A stretch of 64,000 nucleotides of DNA, from the NCBI GenBank assembly GCA_030432635.1, contig JAUIMB010000001.1, forward strand, positions 310,001-374,000, read 5' to 3'. Below, one piece after another: positions 33,740-41,953 of this stretch. The position numbers and the translations under genes were made by a program. Every line of letters begins with the position of its first letter. The first letter of the stretch is position 1. The DNA is from Bacteroidia bacterium (GTDB taxonomy: Bacteria; Bacteroidota; Bacteroidia; Flavobacteriales; Flavobacteriaceae). The notes below the pieces were generated by a model, which did not search any database, was not told the origin of the DNA, and saw only the letters and a program-made list of their open reading frames with translations.

Positions 33740-35338
33740 TTATAAGTATTGATATGCTGAAAGGGTTAAAAACTCTTCAAACCTGTCTTGAGTCGCCAAG
33801 GTTTTAAACAACATGATAGCATCGCAAAATTTTGTGTTTTCAATCTGATCTTCACCAACTTCCGTAACGATTTTTTCAACTTCATCATCAAAAATTGCAT
33901 CAAATAAAGCCTTGTTGAATATGCGTCCGTCTTCCAGAAAAACTTCATTTTTAAGCCAATGCCAAACTTGGGTTCTAGAAATCTCTGCTGTTGCAGCATC
34001 TTCCATCAAATTATAAAGTGCTACAGCTCCATAGCCACGCAACCACGCTTCTATATACAAAATACCAATATTGATATTGTTCCTAATTCCGGATTCAGTA
34101 ATTGTACCTTCTGGCAAAGCCACCAAATCTGCTTCAGAAATATCATAATGTTCAAATGGCTTATGGATTTGATTTGAAGTTGGCATATGGTCGTCAAACT
34201 CCTTCATAGCCACTTCAACAAGTGCAGGATGCGCCACCCAAGTACCATCATGGCCGTTTTTTACTTCGCGTTCTTTATCCACTCGCACCTTTTCAATCGC
34301 TTCAGCATTTGCTTTCGGATTGTTTTTGATTGGAATTTGCGCTGCCATGCCACCCATCGCATGAATGCCTCGTTTATGACAGGTTTTTATCACCAATTTA
34401 GAATAGGCATCCATAAAAGGAGTTGTCATGGTCACCTGATCACGATTTGGGACCACAAAGCCCTTATGATTTCTGAATTTTTTGATATAGGAAAATATAT
34501 AGTCCCATCGACCACAATTTAAGCCTACAATATGATCCTTTAGCTCGTATATAAATTCATCTAATTGAAAACTTGCCGTTATGGTTTCAATAAGTAAGGT
34601 TGCCTTAAAGGTACCTCTTGAAATCTTGAGGTAATCTTGAGCAAATACAAATACATCATTCCACCAACGCACTTCGAGATAATGTTCAAGTTTTGGCAAG
34701 TAAAAATATGGTGCCGAACCGTTAGCTATTAATGTTTTTGCATTATGAAATACATACAGCCCAAAATCGACCAAACTACCCGATAATTGTTCTCCATCAA
34801 TTAAAAGATGCTTTTCCTCAAGATGTAAGCCTCTAGGTCTCAACAATAAAACTGCTGGGTTTGAATTCAATTTATAATGCTTTCCTCGTGATTTGTCAAC
34901 CATGGCAATGGTTCTTAAATTGGTATCGATAAGGTTTTGCTGACCTTCCATGATGTTTTTCCAACTTGGAGCATTACTATCCTCAAAATCTGCCATAAAG
35001 GTTTTCGCGCCAGAATTGAGCGCATTAATCACCATCTTTCGATCCACAGGACCTGTAATTTCAACACGCCTGTCCAATAAGTCTTCCGGAATTGGAGCTG
35101 CTGTCCATTCTGACGATCTAATGGCTTCGGTTTCGATAGGAAACTTCGGAAAATGTCCCTTATCAAATATGTTTTGCTCTTGCGCTCTTCGCTGTAATAA
35201 TGCTAATCGCCTTCCATTAAAAGTATGATGAAGATCTAAAAGGAATGCTTTTGCTTCATCGGTTAGAAGTTCGGGATAATAAGTCGTTGTAGTTGGTGAA
35301 AATTGAATGTTCCGCTGAGTTGTTACTAAAGTTTCCAT
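33740..35338 (-). CDS. aceB: Malate synthase A
   Basis: This 532-residue TIM-barrel enzyme has FMADFEDSNAPSWKNIMEGQ, RPRGLHLEEKHLLIDGE, LIETITASFQLDEFIYELKDHIVGLNCGRWDYIFSYIK (catalytic Arg/Glu/Asp region) and the C-terminal GYGAVALYNLMEDAATAEISRTQVWHWL with the catalytic Asp. It condenses glyoxylate with acetyl-CoA. It is divergent from the ScfR/RamB-like regulator gene across a 119-base region rich in repeat motifs, and aceA follows it. Confidence 0.95.
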   Translation of the reverse strand: METLVTTQRNIQFSPTTTTYYPELLTDEAKAFLLDLHHTFNGRRLALLQRRAQEQNIFDKGHFPKFPIETEAIRSSEWTAAPIPEDLLDRRVEITGPVDRKMVINALNSGAKTFMADFEDSNAPSWKNIMEGQQNLIDTNLRTIAMVDKSRGKHYKLNSNPAVLLLRPRGLHLEEKHLLIDGEQLSGSLVDFGLYVFHNAKTLIANGSAPYFYLPKLEHYLEVRWWNDVFVFAQDYLKISRGTFKATLLIETITASFQLDEFIYELKDHIVGLNCGRWDYIFSYIKKFRNHKGFVVPNRDQVTMTTPFMDAYSKLVIKTCHKRGIHAMGGMAAQIPIKNNPKANAEAIEKVRVDKEREVKNGHDGTWVAHPALVEVAMKEFDDHMPTSNQIHKPFEHYDISEADLVALPEGTITESGIRNNINIGILYIEAWLRGYGAVALYNLMEDAATAEISRTQVWHWLKNEVFLEDGRIFNKALFDAIFDDEVEKIVTEVGEDQIENTKFCDAIMLFKTLATQDRFEEFLTLSAYQYL

Positions 35339-35388
35339 AATGTCAAATTTTGATGAAACAATGTTACAACCAATTTTTTAAAAAAACA

Positions 35389-35439
35389 AGCGAACGTTCG
35401 CTATTTTTTTTTTTACGCTATTAAAAAATATTCGCAATT
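35389..35439. promoter_or_regulatory. Palindrome plus three 17-bp-spaced direct repeats in the aceB/regulator promoter region
   Basis: AGCGAACGTTCGCT (35389-35402) is a perfect 14-base palindrome. Its right half begins a direct-repeat series: TTCGCTATT at 35397, TACGCTATT at 35414 and TTCGCAATT at 35431, each exactly 17 bases apart. An 11-T run (35404-35414) lies between the first two. The array sits between the two divergent promoters and is the likely binding region of the adjacent regulator (inference). Confidence 0.6.
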
Positions 35440-35444
35440 TGTGT

Positions 35445-35452
35445 TATATTTG
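35445..35452 (+). promoter_or_regulatory. -7 element of the regulator gene; leaderless transcript likely
   Basis: TATATTTG is an exact TAnnTTTG match ending 5 bases before the ATG at 35458. A start site about 5-8 bases downstream would fall on the start codon itself, implying a leaderless mRNA. Confidence 0.55.
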
Positions 35453-35457
35453 TATCT

Positions 35458-36936
35458 ATGGAAGAAGAATATATCAAACTTATTTTTGGCTTAAAACTTA
35501 AGCAAGTACGCACAGACAGAGAGCTTTCGTTATTTGGGCTTTCAAAGTTGAGTGGCCTTTCAAAGTCGTATTTAAATGAAATTGAAAAAGGAAAAAAATA
35601 TCCAAAACCTGATAAAATTTCCATTCTTGCCGAATGTCTTGAAGTCCCTTATGACGAATTGGTATCCTTAAAATTGGATAAAAACCTTGCGCCAATTGGT
35701 GAAATCTTGCAGTCGAAAATCCTAAAGGAGATTCCCCTTGAACTGTTCGGAATTCAAGAAAGTACACTCATAGATATTGTATCGAATGCACCATCCAAGG
35801 TCACAGCTTTTATTAGTACTATTATTGAAATTGCAAAGCAATATAGTTTCAGTAGAGAGAGTTTCTACTTGGCTTCTGTGCGTTCTTACCAAGAAGCAAA
35901 CTATAATTATTTTGAGGATTTGGAACAGGCCGTTCTTCGTTTTTCAAAACGCTATCAAATTGATCTAAATAAAAAAATAAAGGCTTCAGACTTAGAGGAT
36001 ATATTAGTTGAAGAATATGGATACACCATTAATAATTCGGAGATTTCCTCTTACGATGAACTCGAGAGCTTACGTTCAGTATTTGTGCCGAAATCAAAAA
36101 CCCTGTTGCTATCCGAAGATATAGACGAGGCTCAGCGTGCCTTTATTTATGGAAAGGAAATCGCATACAACCATCTAGAAATCACAGAACGTTTGTACAC
36201 TTTTTCATGGATTAAGTTTGATAATTTCGATCAGGTACTTAATAATTTTTACGCCTCCTACTTTGCCGGAAGCCTTGTCATTCCAAAGAAACAACTCACA
36301 TCTGACGTCAAAGCATTCTTCTCAAAAAAGCGATTTAAAATCAATGATCTTGAAAGCATCCTAACACATTACAACGCTTCCGCAGAATCTGTATTTCAAC
36401 GCCTAACCAATATATTACCAAAGGATTTCAACCTAAAAAATTTGTTCTTTTTAAGATTTTCATACAACAAGGGATCAAAACACTATGACCTAAATAAAGA
36501 GCTCCATTTATCAAAGCAGCAGTCTCCACATGGCAATGAAATAAATGAACACTACTGTAGACGCTGGGTATCCATTCAAGCCCTAAACAATCTGATTGAC
36601 CAAAATGGAACTCTGTTTTGTGATGCTCAAATATCGTATTATCCAAATGAAGATAAACGTTATTTGGTTTTAACAGCTGCAACTCCCGATCCATTTAAAG
36701 CCGATAACTTCAGAAGTGTCTCTATAGGCATTCATATTGACGGTCAAAGCAAAAAGAAGATTGGTTTTTTGGACAGCAAAGCTCTAAAACAAGTGGATGT
36801 TGGTGTTACTTGCGAACGATGTGCGATAAAAAACTGTAAGGAAAGACAGGCACCTCCAAGCGTGTTGGAAAATACGGTCAAAGACCAGAAAATATCGGAA
36901 ACGGTTGAGAAACTTCAGCAAAAATTCAACACCTAA
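35458..36936 (+). CDS. RamB/ScfR-type XRE regulator of acetate metabolism
   Basis: This 492-residue protein has an N-terminal Cro/C1-type helix-turn-helix (about 12-66: LKLKQVRTDRELSLFGLSKL, LSKSYLNEIEKGKKYPKPDKI), a long central region with an IrrE-like stretch (EAQRAFIYGKEIAYNHL), and a C-terminal domain. That domain carries the cysteine motif VTCERCAIKNCKERQAPP typical of short-chain fatty acyl regulators (ScfR/DUF2083). In actinobacteria the homologue RamB controls aceA, aceB and acetate activation genes. Here the gene is divergent from aceB and convergent with acs, which supports the same role in Flavobacteria. The ligand and the sign of control are unknown. Confidence 0.88.
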   Translation: MEEEYIKLIFGLKLKQVRTDRELSLFGLSKLSGLSKSYLNEIEKGKKYPKPDKISILAECLEVPYDELVSLKLDKNLAPIGEILQSKILKEIPLELFGIQESTLIDIVSNAPSKVTAFISTIIEIAKQYSFSRESFYLASVRSYQEANYNYFEDLEQAVLRFSKRYQIDLNKKIKASDLEDILVEEYGYTINNSEISSYDELESLRSVFVPKSKTLLLSEDIDEAQRAFIYGKEIAYNHLEITERLYTFSWIKFDNFDQVLNNFYASYFAGSLVIPKKQLTSDVKAFFSKKRFKINDLESILTHYNASAESVFQRLTNILPKDFNLKNLFFLRFSYNKGSKHYDLNKELHLSKQQSPHGNEINEHYCRRWVSIQALNNLIDQNGTLFCDAQISYYPNEDKRYLVLTAATPDPFKADNFRSVSIGIHIDGQSKKKIGFLDSKALKQVDVGVTCERCAIKNCKERQAPPSVLENTVKDQKISETVEKLQQKFNT

Positions 36937-36938
36937 AA

Positions 36939-36968
36939 AACACCAAAAACAAATAGGTTTTTGGTGTT
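36939..36968 (-). terminator. Terminator between the regulator gene and acs
   Basis: AACACCAAAAAC (36939-36950) pairs perfectly with GTTTTTGGTGTT (36957-36968) around a 6-base loop. On the minus strand TTTTAGG follows, so it chiefly ends the acs transcript. Confidence 0.8.
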
Positions 36969-36992
36969 CTACAGAATGATATTCATAAAACC

Positions 36993-38900
36993 CTATAAGG
37001 CATTATCCATGATTTCCTGAACCACTTCTGGATTCAATAAGGTACTTGTATCACCAAGATTACTAGTGTCATTACTGGCTATTTTACGCAAAATACGACG
37101 CATGATTTTGCCACTTCTAGTCTTAGGTAAGCCATTAGTAAACTGAATTTTGTCCAATTTAGCAATGGGTCCTATTTGTTCGGTAATAATTTGATTGATT
37201 TCCTTTCTCAAATTGTCCTGATTACGAGTTTCTCCCGTTTCCTTCAAAGTAACGTATCCATAAAGGGCACTTCCTTTTATATCATGAGGAAAACCAACAA
37301 TGGCACTTTCCACCACAGCAGGATGTTCATTAATGGTATCCTCTATTGGAGCGGTTCCGAGATTATGACCAGATACGATAATGACATCATCTACCCTTCC
37401 TGTAATTCTATAATAGCCGACTTCATCCCTCAATGCGCCATCACCTGTAAAGTATTTATTTTCATAGGCAGAAAAGTAAGTATCCTTATAACGTTGATGA
37501 TTTCCCCAAATGGTTCGTGCTATACTAGGCCAAGGAAATTTCACACATAATCTTCCGTCTACTTGATTACCACTGATTTCCTCTCCATTCTCATCCATCA
37601 ATGCAGGTTGAATTCCAATAAACGGCAAAGTGGCATATGTTGGTTTTGTAGGTGTCGCAAAAGGTATTGGCGTAATCATGATTCCACCCGTTTCAGTTTG
37701 CCACCACGTATCAACAATTGGCGCTTTTTTCTTTCCAACGTTATCATCATACCAATGCCATGCTTCCTCATTGATAGGTTCTCCAACAGTTCCCAAAACC
37801 TTTATCGATGACAGATCATGTTTCTCTACGTGCGACACACCTTCCTTTGCTAAAGCCCTTATAGCAGTAGGCGCTGTGTAAAATTGATTGACCTTGTGCT
37901 TTTCTACTATTTGCCAAAACCGACTAAAATCAGGATAACTCGGAACACCTTCGAACATAACCGTCGTCGCACCATTACAAAGTGGTCCGTAAATAATATA
38001 ACTATGGCCAGTTATCCATCCAATATCTGCCGTACACCAATACACGTCTTCTTCACGATACTGAAACACATTCTTAAAGGTATAAGCCGTATAAACCATA
38101 TATCCAGCAGTCGTATGCACCATCCCTTTTGGCTGACCCGTTGAACCAGACGTATAAAGGATAAACAGTGGATCTTCGGCATTCATCTCCTCTGGAGGAA
38201 AATCATGGTAAGCATCATCCAAAAGTGGCTGTAGCCATAGATCACGACCCTCTTTCATATTAATTTTGGAGTTTATACGTTTCGCTACCAATACAGTTTC
38301 CACACAGCTACACTGCTTCAATGCCTCATCTACAATACCTTTGAGGTCAATTGTTTTTGCGCCACGATACGAACCATCACTTGTAATGACCATCTTACAA
38401 TCGGCATCATTAACTCGTGTAGCTAGTGCATTTGCTGAAAAACCTGCAAATACTACCGAATGTATCGCTCCAATTCTAGCACAAGCCAATACAGCGACAG
38501 CAAGTTCGGGAATCATTGGCAGATAAATGCAAACGCGATCGCCTTTTCGAATCCCTTGTTCATAAAGTACCGACGCGAACCTGCAAACGCGTTCATGCAG
38601 CTGTTTATAAGTGATATGTTGAGCTTCTTCGTTAGGATTATTCGGTTCAAACAAGATCGCTGTTTTATCACCTCTAGTATATAAATGTCTATCGATACAG
38701 TTTTCGGTGATGTTTAATTTGGCGCCTTCAAACCATTTAATTTCAGGCTTGGAAAAGTCCCAACTTAAGACCTTGTCCCATTTTTTTCGCCACATGAAAT
38801 GTTCTTCCGCAATTTCTGCCCAGAATACTTCTGGATTTCTAACCGATTTTCGATATACCTGATAATATTCTTCTAAATGTTTTATGTGATAGTTACTCAT
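36993..38900 (-). CDS. acs: Acetyl-CoA synthetase
   Basis: This 635-residue ANL-superfamily enzyme has the N-terminal EEHFMWRKKWDKVLSWDF, P-loop ILYTSGSTGQPKGMVHTTAGY, WCTADIGWITGHSYIIYGPL, VDTWWQTETGGIMITP, TGDGALRDEVGYYRITGRVDDVIIVSGHNLGT (hinge) and the acetylation-target motif GLPKTRSGKIMRRILRKIA with the catalytic Lys. It converts acetate to acetyl-CoA. It lies 32 bases after DUF779 and is probably co-transcribed with aldehyde dehydrogenase and DUF779. It converges on the RamB-like regulator gene. Confidence 0.96.
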   Translation of the reverse strand: MSNYHIKHLEEYYQVYRKSVRNPEVFWAEIAEEHFMWRKKWDKVLSWDFSKPEIKWFEGAKLNITENCIDRHLYTRGDKTAILFEPNNPNEEAQHITYKQLHERVCRFASVLYEQGIRKGDRVCIYLPMIPELAVAVLACARIGAIHSVVFAGFSANALATRVNDADCKMVITSDGSYRGAKTIDLKGIVDEALKQCSCVETVLVAKRINSKINMKEGRDLWLQPLLDDAYHDFPPEEMNAEDPLFILYTSGSTGQPKGMVHTTAGYMVYTAYTFKNVFQYREEDVYWCTADIGWITGHSYIIYGPLCNGATTVMFEGVPSYPDFSRFWQIVEKHKVNQFYTAPTAIRALAKEGVSHVEKHDLSSIKVLGTVGEPINEEAWHWYDDNVGKKKAPIVDTWWQTETGGIMITPIPFATPTKPTYATLPFIGIQPALMDENGEEISGNQVDGRLCVKFPWPSIARTIWGNHQRYKDTYFSAYENKYFTGDGALRDEVGYYRITGRVDDVIIVSGHNLGTAPIEDTINEHPAVVESAIVGFPHDIKGSALYGYVTLKETGETRNQDNLRKEINQIITEQIGPIAKLDKIQFTNGLPKTRSGKIMRRILRKIASNDTSNLGDTSTLLNPEVVQEIMDNAL

Positions 38901-38932
38901 TGTTTAGGTTGTTGTTTACGCATATAAGATAC

Positions 38933-39289
38933 TTATTTTGGGTTGAAAAACGCATCCTCTTCAGGTGTTAAAATTCGGGAACGTATTATAAACCTGATGC
39001 CTAATGGAATCTCCAATGAAAAACTCGCACCACGACCTTCCGTGATATCAATGGTGAGGTGCGTATGCTTCCAATATTCAAATTGGTCTTGATTCATATA
39101 AAAAGGGACACCTTCGACTTCTCCTAGGAGAATATCGCTCTCATCCAAATACATATCACCCTTTTCAAAAATCATTGGTGCTGAGCCATCACAACAGCCT
39201 CCGCTTTGGTGAAAAATCAACTCACCATGTTTTGCTTTCAGTTGCTTTACAATCGCCTCTGCTTTTTCGGTTATCTCTACGCGTTTCAT
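38933..39289 (-). CDS. DUF779 domain-containing protein
   Basis: This 118-residue protein starts at ATG 39289 (MKRVEITEKAEAIVKQLK); a 21-residue upstream extension overlaps the intergenic hairpin and is unlikely. The DUF779 core shows LIFHQSGGCCDGSAPMIF with paired cysteines, suggesting metal or redox chemistry, then VPFYMNQDQFEYWKHTHLTIDI and GRGASFSLEIPLGIRFI. DUF779 proteins are habitually encoded beside aldehyde dehydrogenases, as here. Their biochemical role is not established. Confidence 0.88.
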   Translation of the reverse strand: MKRVEITEKAEAIVKQLKAKHGELIFHQSGGCCDGSAPMIFEKGDMYLDESDILLGEVEGVPFYMNQDQFEYWKHTHLTIDITEGRGASFSLEIPLGIRFIIRSRILTPEEDAFFNPK

Positions 39290-39308
39290 AAGTTTAAAAA
39301 TATTAAAA

Positions 39309-39334
39309 AGGCTGAACTTTTTATCATTCAGCCT
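39309..39334 (-). terminator. Hairpin with T run between aldehyde dehydrogenase and DUF779
   Basis: AGGCTGAA (39309-39316) pairs with TTCAGCCT (39327-39334). On the minus strand the stem is followed by TTTTTAATA. It lies inside an apparent operon and may act as a partial terminator that lowers DUF779 and acs expression. Confidence 0.55.
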
Positions 39335-39357
39335 AAAATAGCTATTTACCAAGGTTT

Positions 39358-40857
39358 CTAAAAGAACCCTAGCTTATTCTTATCATAAGAAATGAGCATG
39401 TTTTTACATTGGCGATAGTAATTGAGCATCATCACATGGTTTTCACGTCCGAATCCTGACTTTTTATAACCTCCAAAAGGCGCATGTGCTGGATAGGCAT
39501 GATAACAATTGACCCAAACACGTCCTGCTTTAATAGCTCGAGGAATCTGGTATAATTGATGTGCGTCTCTTGTCCAAACTCCAGCTCCTAATCCGTAAAG
39601 CGTATCATTGGCAATTTCTAAAGCTTCAGCTTCGTCTTTAAATTTAGTCACACAAACTACCGGACCAAAAATTTCTTCCTGAAACACACGCATTTTATTG
39701 TGGCCTTCCAATATGGTCGGCTTGATATAAAATCCGTTAGCTAAATCACCTCCCAGTTTATTAGCTTCTCCACCAGTCAACACTTTGGCGCCTTCATCTT
39801 TACCGATATTTAAGTAGGATTGGATTTTTTCATATTGGTCATTGGAGGCTTGAGCTCCAACCATGGTATTCACATCGTAAGGATTGCCTTGGATAATGGC
39901 ATTAGTGCGTTCTATGACACGTTCCATGAAAGCATCATAGATATCTTCCTGAACCAATAGTCTTGACGGACAAGTACATACCTCACCTTGATTGAAGGCA
40001 AACAATACAGCACCTTCAATCGCTTTATCCAGATAGGCATCGTCAGCATCCATCACAGAGTTGAAAAAGATGTTTGGCGATTTTCCACCCAATTCCATAG
40101 TTACAGGATTAAGGTTTTTAGAAGCATATTGCATAATTAACTGGCCTGTTGTGGTTTCACCAGTAAATGCCACTTTATCCACGCGCGAACTTGAAGCCAA
40201 AGGCTTGCCAGCTTCAGGACCAAAGCCATGTACAATATTGATCACACCTGGAGGAAACACGTCTGCAATTTTCTCCATAAGCAAAGTAGCCGATGATGGC
40301 GTTTGCTCGGCAGGTTTCAATACCACACAGTTTCCTGTGACTAATGCAGGCGGCAATTTCCACGACAACATCAATAATGGAAAATTCCACGGAATGATTT
40401 GTCCGACTACTCCCAAAGGCTCTTTAATATTCATAGATAAGGTATTGGCATCCAATTCGGTTGCGCTACCTTCTTCAGAGCGAATACAAGCTGCAAAATA
40501 ACGCCAATGATCTACACACAATGGAATATCGGCATTCAAGGTTTCACGAATTGGTTTGCCGTTATCACAGGTTTCTACTAGAGCAAATTCCTCTAAATTC
40601 GCTTCAATGATGTCGGCAACCTTGTTCAATAGATTTGCGCGTTCGGTAGCTGATGTATTTCCCCATGATTCTTTTGCTGCATTTGCTGCATCTAAGGCTA
40701 GCTCTACATCTTCTTTTTGTGATCTTGGATATTTTGCAATTAAACTATTGTCAATTGGCGACGTATTATCAAAGTATTGTCCGTCTTTGGGAGCAACAAA
40801 TTTTCCGTTGATAAAATTCTCATATTGGGCTTTAAACTTTGGCTTTGAATAACTCAT
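39358..40857 (-). CDS. NAD(P)-dependent aldehyde dehydrogenase (AcoD/ExaC-like)
   Basis: This 499-residue ALDH-superfamily enzyme has the cofactor segment [50 protein letters not shown], catalytic Glu in [12 protein letters not shown] and catalytic Cys in [16 protein letters not shown]. Later come [13 protein letters not shown] and the C-terminal [24 protein letters not shown]. The ECTCPSR-like active site and [11 protein letters not shown] segment match acetaldehyde/chloroacetaldehyde dehydrogenases (AcoD, ExaC). It probably oxidises acetaldehyde to acetate for Acs downstream. It is divergent from the AraC regulator. Confidence 0.94.
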   Translation of the reverse strand: MSYSKPKFKAQYENFINGKFVAPKDGQYFDNTSPIDNSLIAKYPRSQKEDVELALDAANAAKESWGNTSATERANLLNKVADIIEANLEEFALVETCDNGKPIRETLNADIPLCVDHWRYFAACIRSEEGSATELDANTLSMNIKEPLGVVGQIIPWNFPLLMLSWKLPPALVTGNCVVLKPAEQTPSSATLLMEKIADVFPPGVINIVHGFGPEAGKPLASSSRVDKVAFTGETTTGQLIMQYASKNLNPVTMELGGKSPNIFFNSVMDADDAYLDKAIEGAVLFAFNQGEVCTCPSRLLVQEDIYDAFMERVIERTNAIIQGNPYDVNTMVGAQASNDQYEKIQSYLNIGKDEGAKVLTGGEANKLGGDLANGFYIKPTILEGHNKMRVFQEEIFGPVVCVTKFKDEAEALEIANDTLYGLGAGVWTRDAHQLYQIPRAIKAGRVWVNCYHAYPAHAPFGGYKKSGFGRENHVMMLNYYRQCKNMLISYDKNKLGFF

Positions 40858-40954
40858 TTGAACTTAAATTAATTTATTGATTACTTATTTTTTTAATATC
40901 TTAATTGTGATATTTTTAATTTTGATAAAGTTATTTTATGGTATTCTTATTTTC

Positions 40955-40990
40955 TTGAACATATGTATCATTATTTTGAACATATCTATT
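40955..40990. promoter_or_regulatory. 21-bp-spaced direct repeat, likely AraC-family operator
   Basis: TTGAACATATGTAT at 40955 and TTGAACATATCTAT at 40976 are near-identical (13 of 14 bases) and exactly 21 bases apart, that is, two helical turns on the same face. AraC-type regulators typically bind tandem half-sites of this spacing. The repeat lies in the divergent region between the aldehyde dehydrogenase and AraC genes. Confidence 0.65.
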
Positions 40991-41029
40991 AAATCACAAC
41001 TTTAGCCATATTTTTTTGTATTATTGAGT

Positions 41030-41950
41030 ATGAAATCCTTGTTAAGCCAACATAAAAAGCATCGTAAACTCACGACTTTGGTTGAAAACAGAACAACCTA
41101 TAATGCTGAATATGCCGAATTGAATATTTATGAAACGCATGCCTATGCTGAAAATGTTTCCCTGACTTTTGATTTTCCAATCATTGCAAGTATGCTTACT
41201 GGGAAGAAAATCATGCACATTGACGGGTTTGAGGCATTTGATTTCTTTCCAGGTGAATCGGTAGTGATGCCTACCAACAAGGAAATGGTCATCGACTTTC
41301 CTTTGGCAAAAGAAAATGATCCAACACAATGCTTGGCTTTGGGAATTGATGCAACAAAAGTCGATGAGGTGGTCTCTAAATTCAACCATCATGTGACCAT
41401 CGAAAATGAAAACAACAATTGGAACCTAGACGAATCTGCTTCACACCTTATTAATAATGTTGACGTTAATCATCTCATTGAGCGTTTAACCTACACGTTT
41501 ACCAATAATAACAAATCAAAAGATGTGCTATTAGACTTAATGATTCAGGAGTTGATAGTGCGATTGCTTCAGACTAAGGCGAAATCGTTAATTATTAATG
41601 ATCCGCATCAAATTTTTAACGACACAAGAATTGGTACTGTGATTAAATATATCAAGGAGAATTTAACCAATAAAGATCTTACGGTAGATGTATTGGCAGA
41701 AAAGGCATACATGAGTACATCTCATTTCCACAAGCAGTTCAAGAACACTTTAGGCATTTCACCAATAGATTATATTAACTCTGAAAAGATAAAGTTTGCC
41801 AAACAATTAATGAAGGGCAACACCTCGTATCGCATGTCTGAAGTAGCCTTTAAATCCGGTTTCAACAATACCAGCTATTTCAATAGGCAATTCAAGAAAA
41901 TGGAAATGATGACACCACAACAATTCAAGGCTTCCATTAGTAAATCTTAA
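41030..41950 (+). CDS. AraC family transcriptional regulator
   Basis: This 306-residue protein starts at ATG 41030 (a TTG two codons earlier is less likely). The N-terminal half, about 1-195, resembles the AraC-N/cupin-like effector domain (TYNAEYAELNIYETHAYAENVSLTFDFP, FFPGESVVMPTNKEMVIDFPL). The C-terminal AraC domain at about 205-300 has two helix-turn-helix units: LTVDVLAEKAYMSTSHFHKQFKNTLGISPIDYINSEKI, and SEVAFKSGFNNTSYFNRQFKKMEMMTPQQF. AraC-N proteins often control aldehyde or alcohol dehydrogenases. The divergent ALDH gene and the direct repeat in between support that here. Confidence 0.93.
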   Translation: MKSLLSQHKKHRKLTTLVENRTTYNAEYAELNIYETHAYAENVSLTFDFPIIASMLTGKKIMHIDGFEAFDFFPGESVVMPTNKEMVIDFPLAKENDPTQCLALGIDATKVDEVVSKFNHHVTIENENNNWNLDESASHLINNVDVNHLIERLTYTFTNNNKSKDVLLDLMIQELIVRLLQTKAKSLIINDPHQIFNDTRIGTVIKYIKENLTNKDLTVDVLAEKAYMSTSHFHKQFKNTLGISPIDYINSEKIKFAKQLMKGNTSYRMSEVAFKSGFNNTSYFNRQFKKMEMMTPQQFKASISKS

Positions 41951-41953
41951 GAC

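Noticed and set aside
37176-38684. Several plus-strand open frames inside acs
   Set aside because: Antisense shadows of a highly conserved enzyme gene; no independent coding evidence.
40061-40852. Plus-strand open frames of 146 and 98 residues inside the aldehyde dehydrogenase gene
   Set aside because: They mirror the conserved dehydrogenase frame and have no promoter or neighbour support.
41143-41392. Minus-strand open frames inside the AraC gene
   Set aside because: Shadows of the AraC effector domain; the plus-strand protein is clearly the real product.
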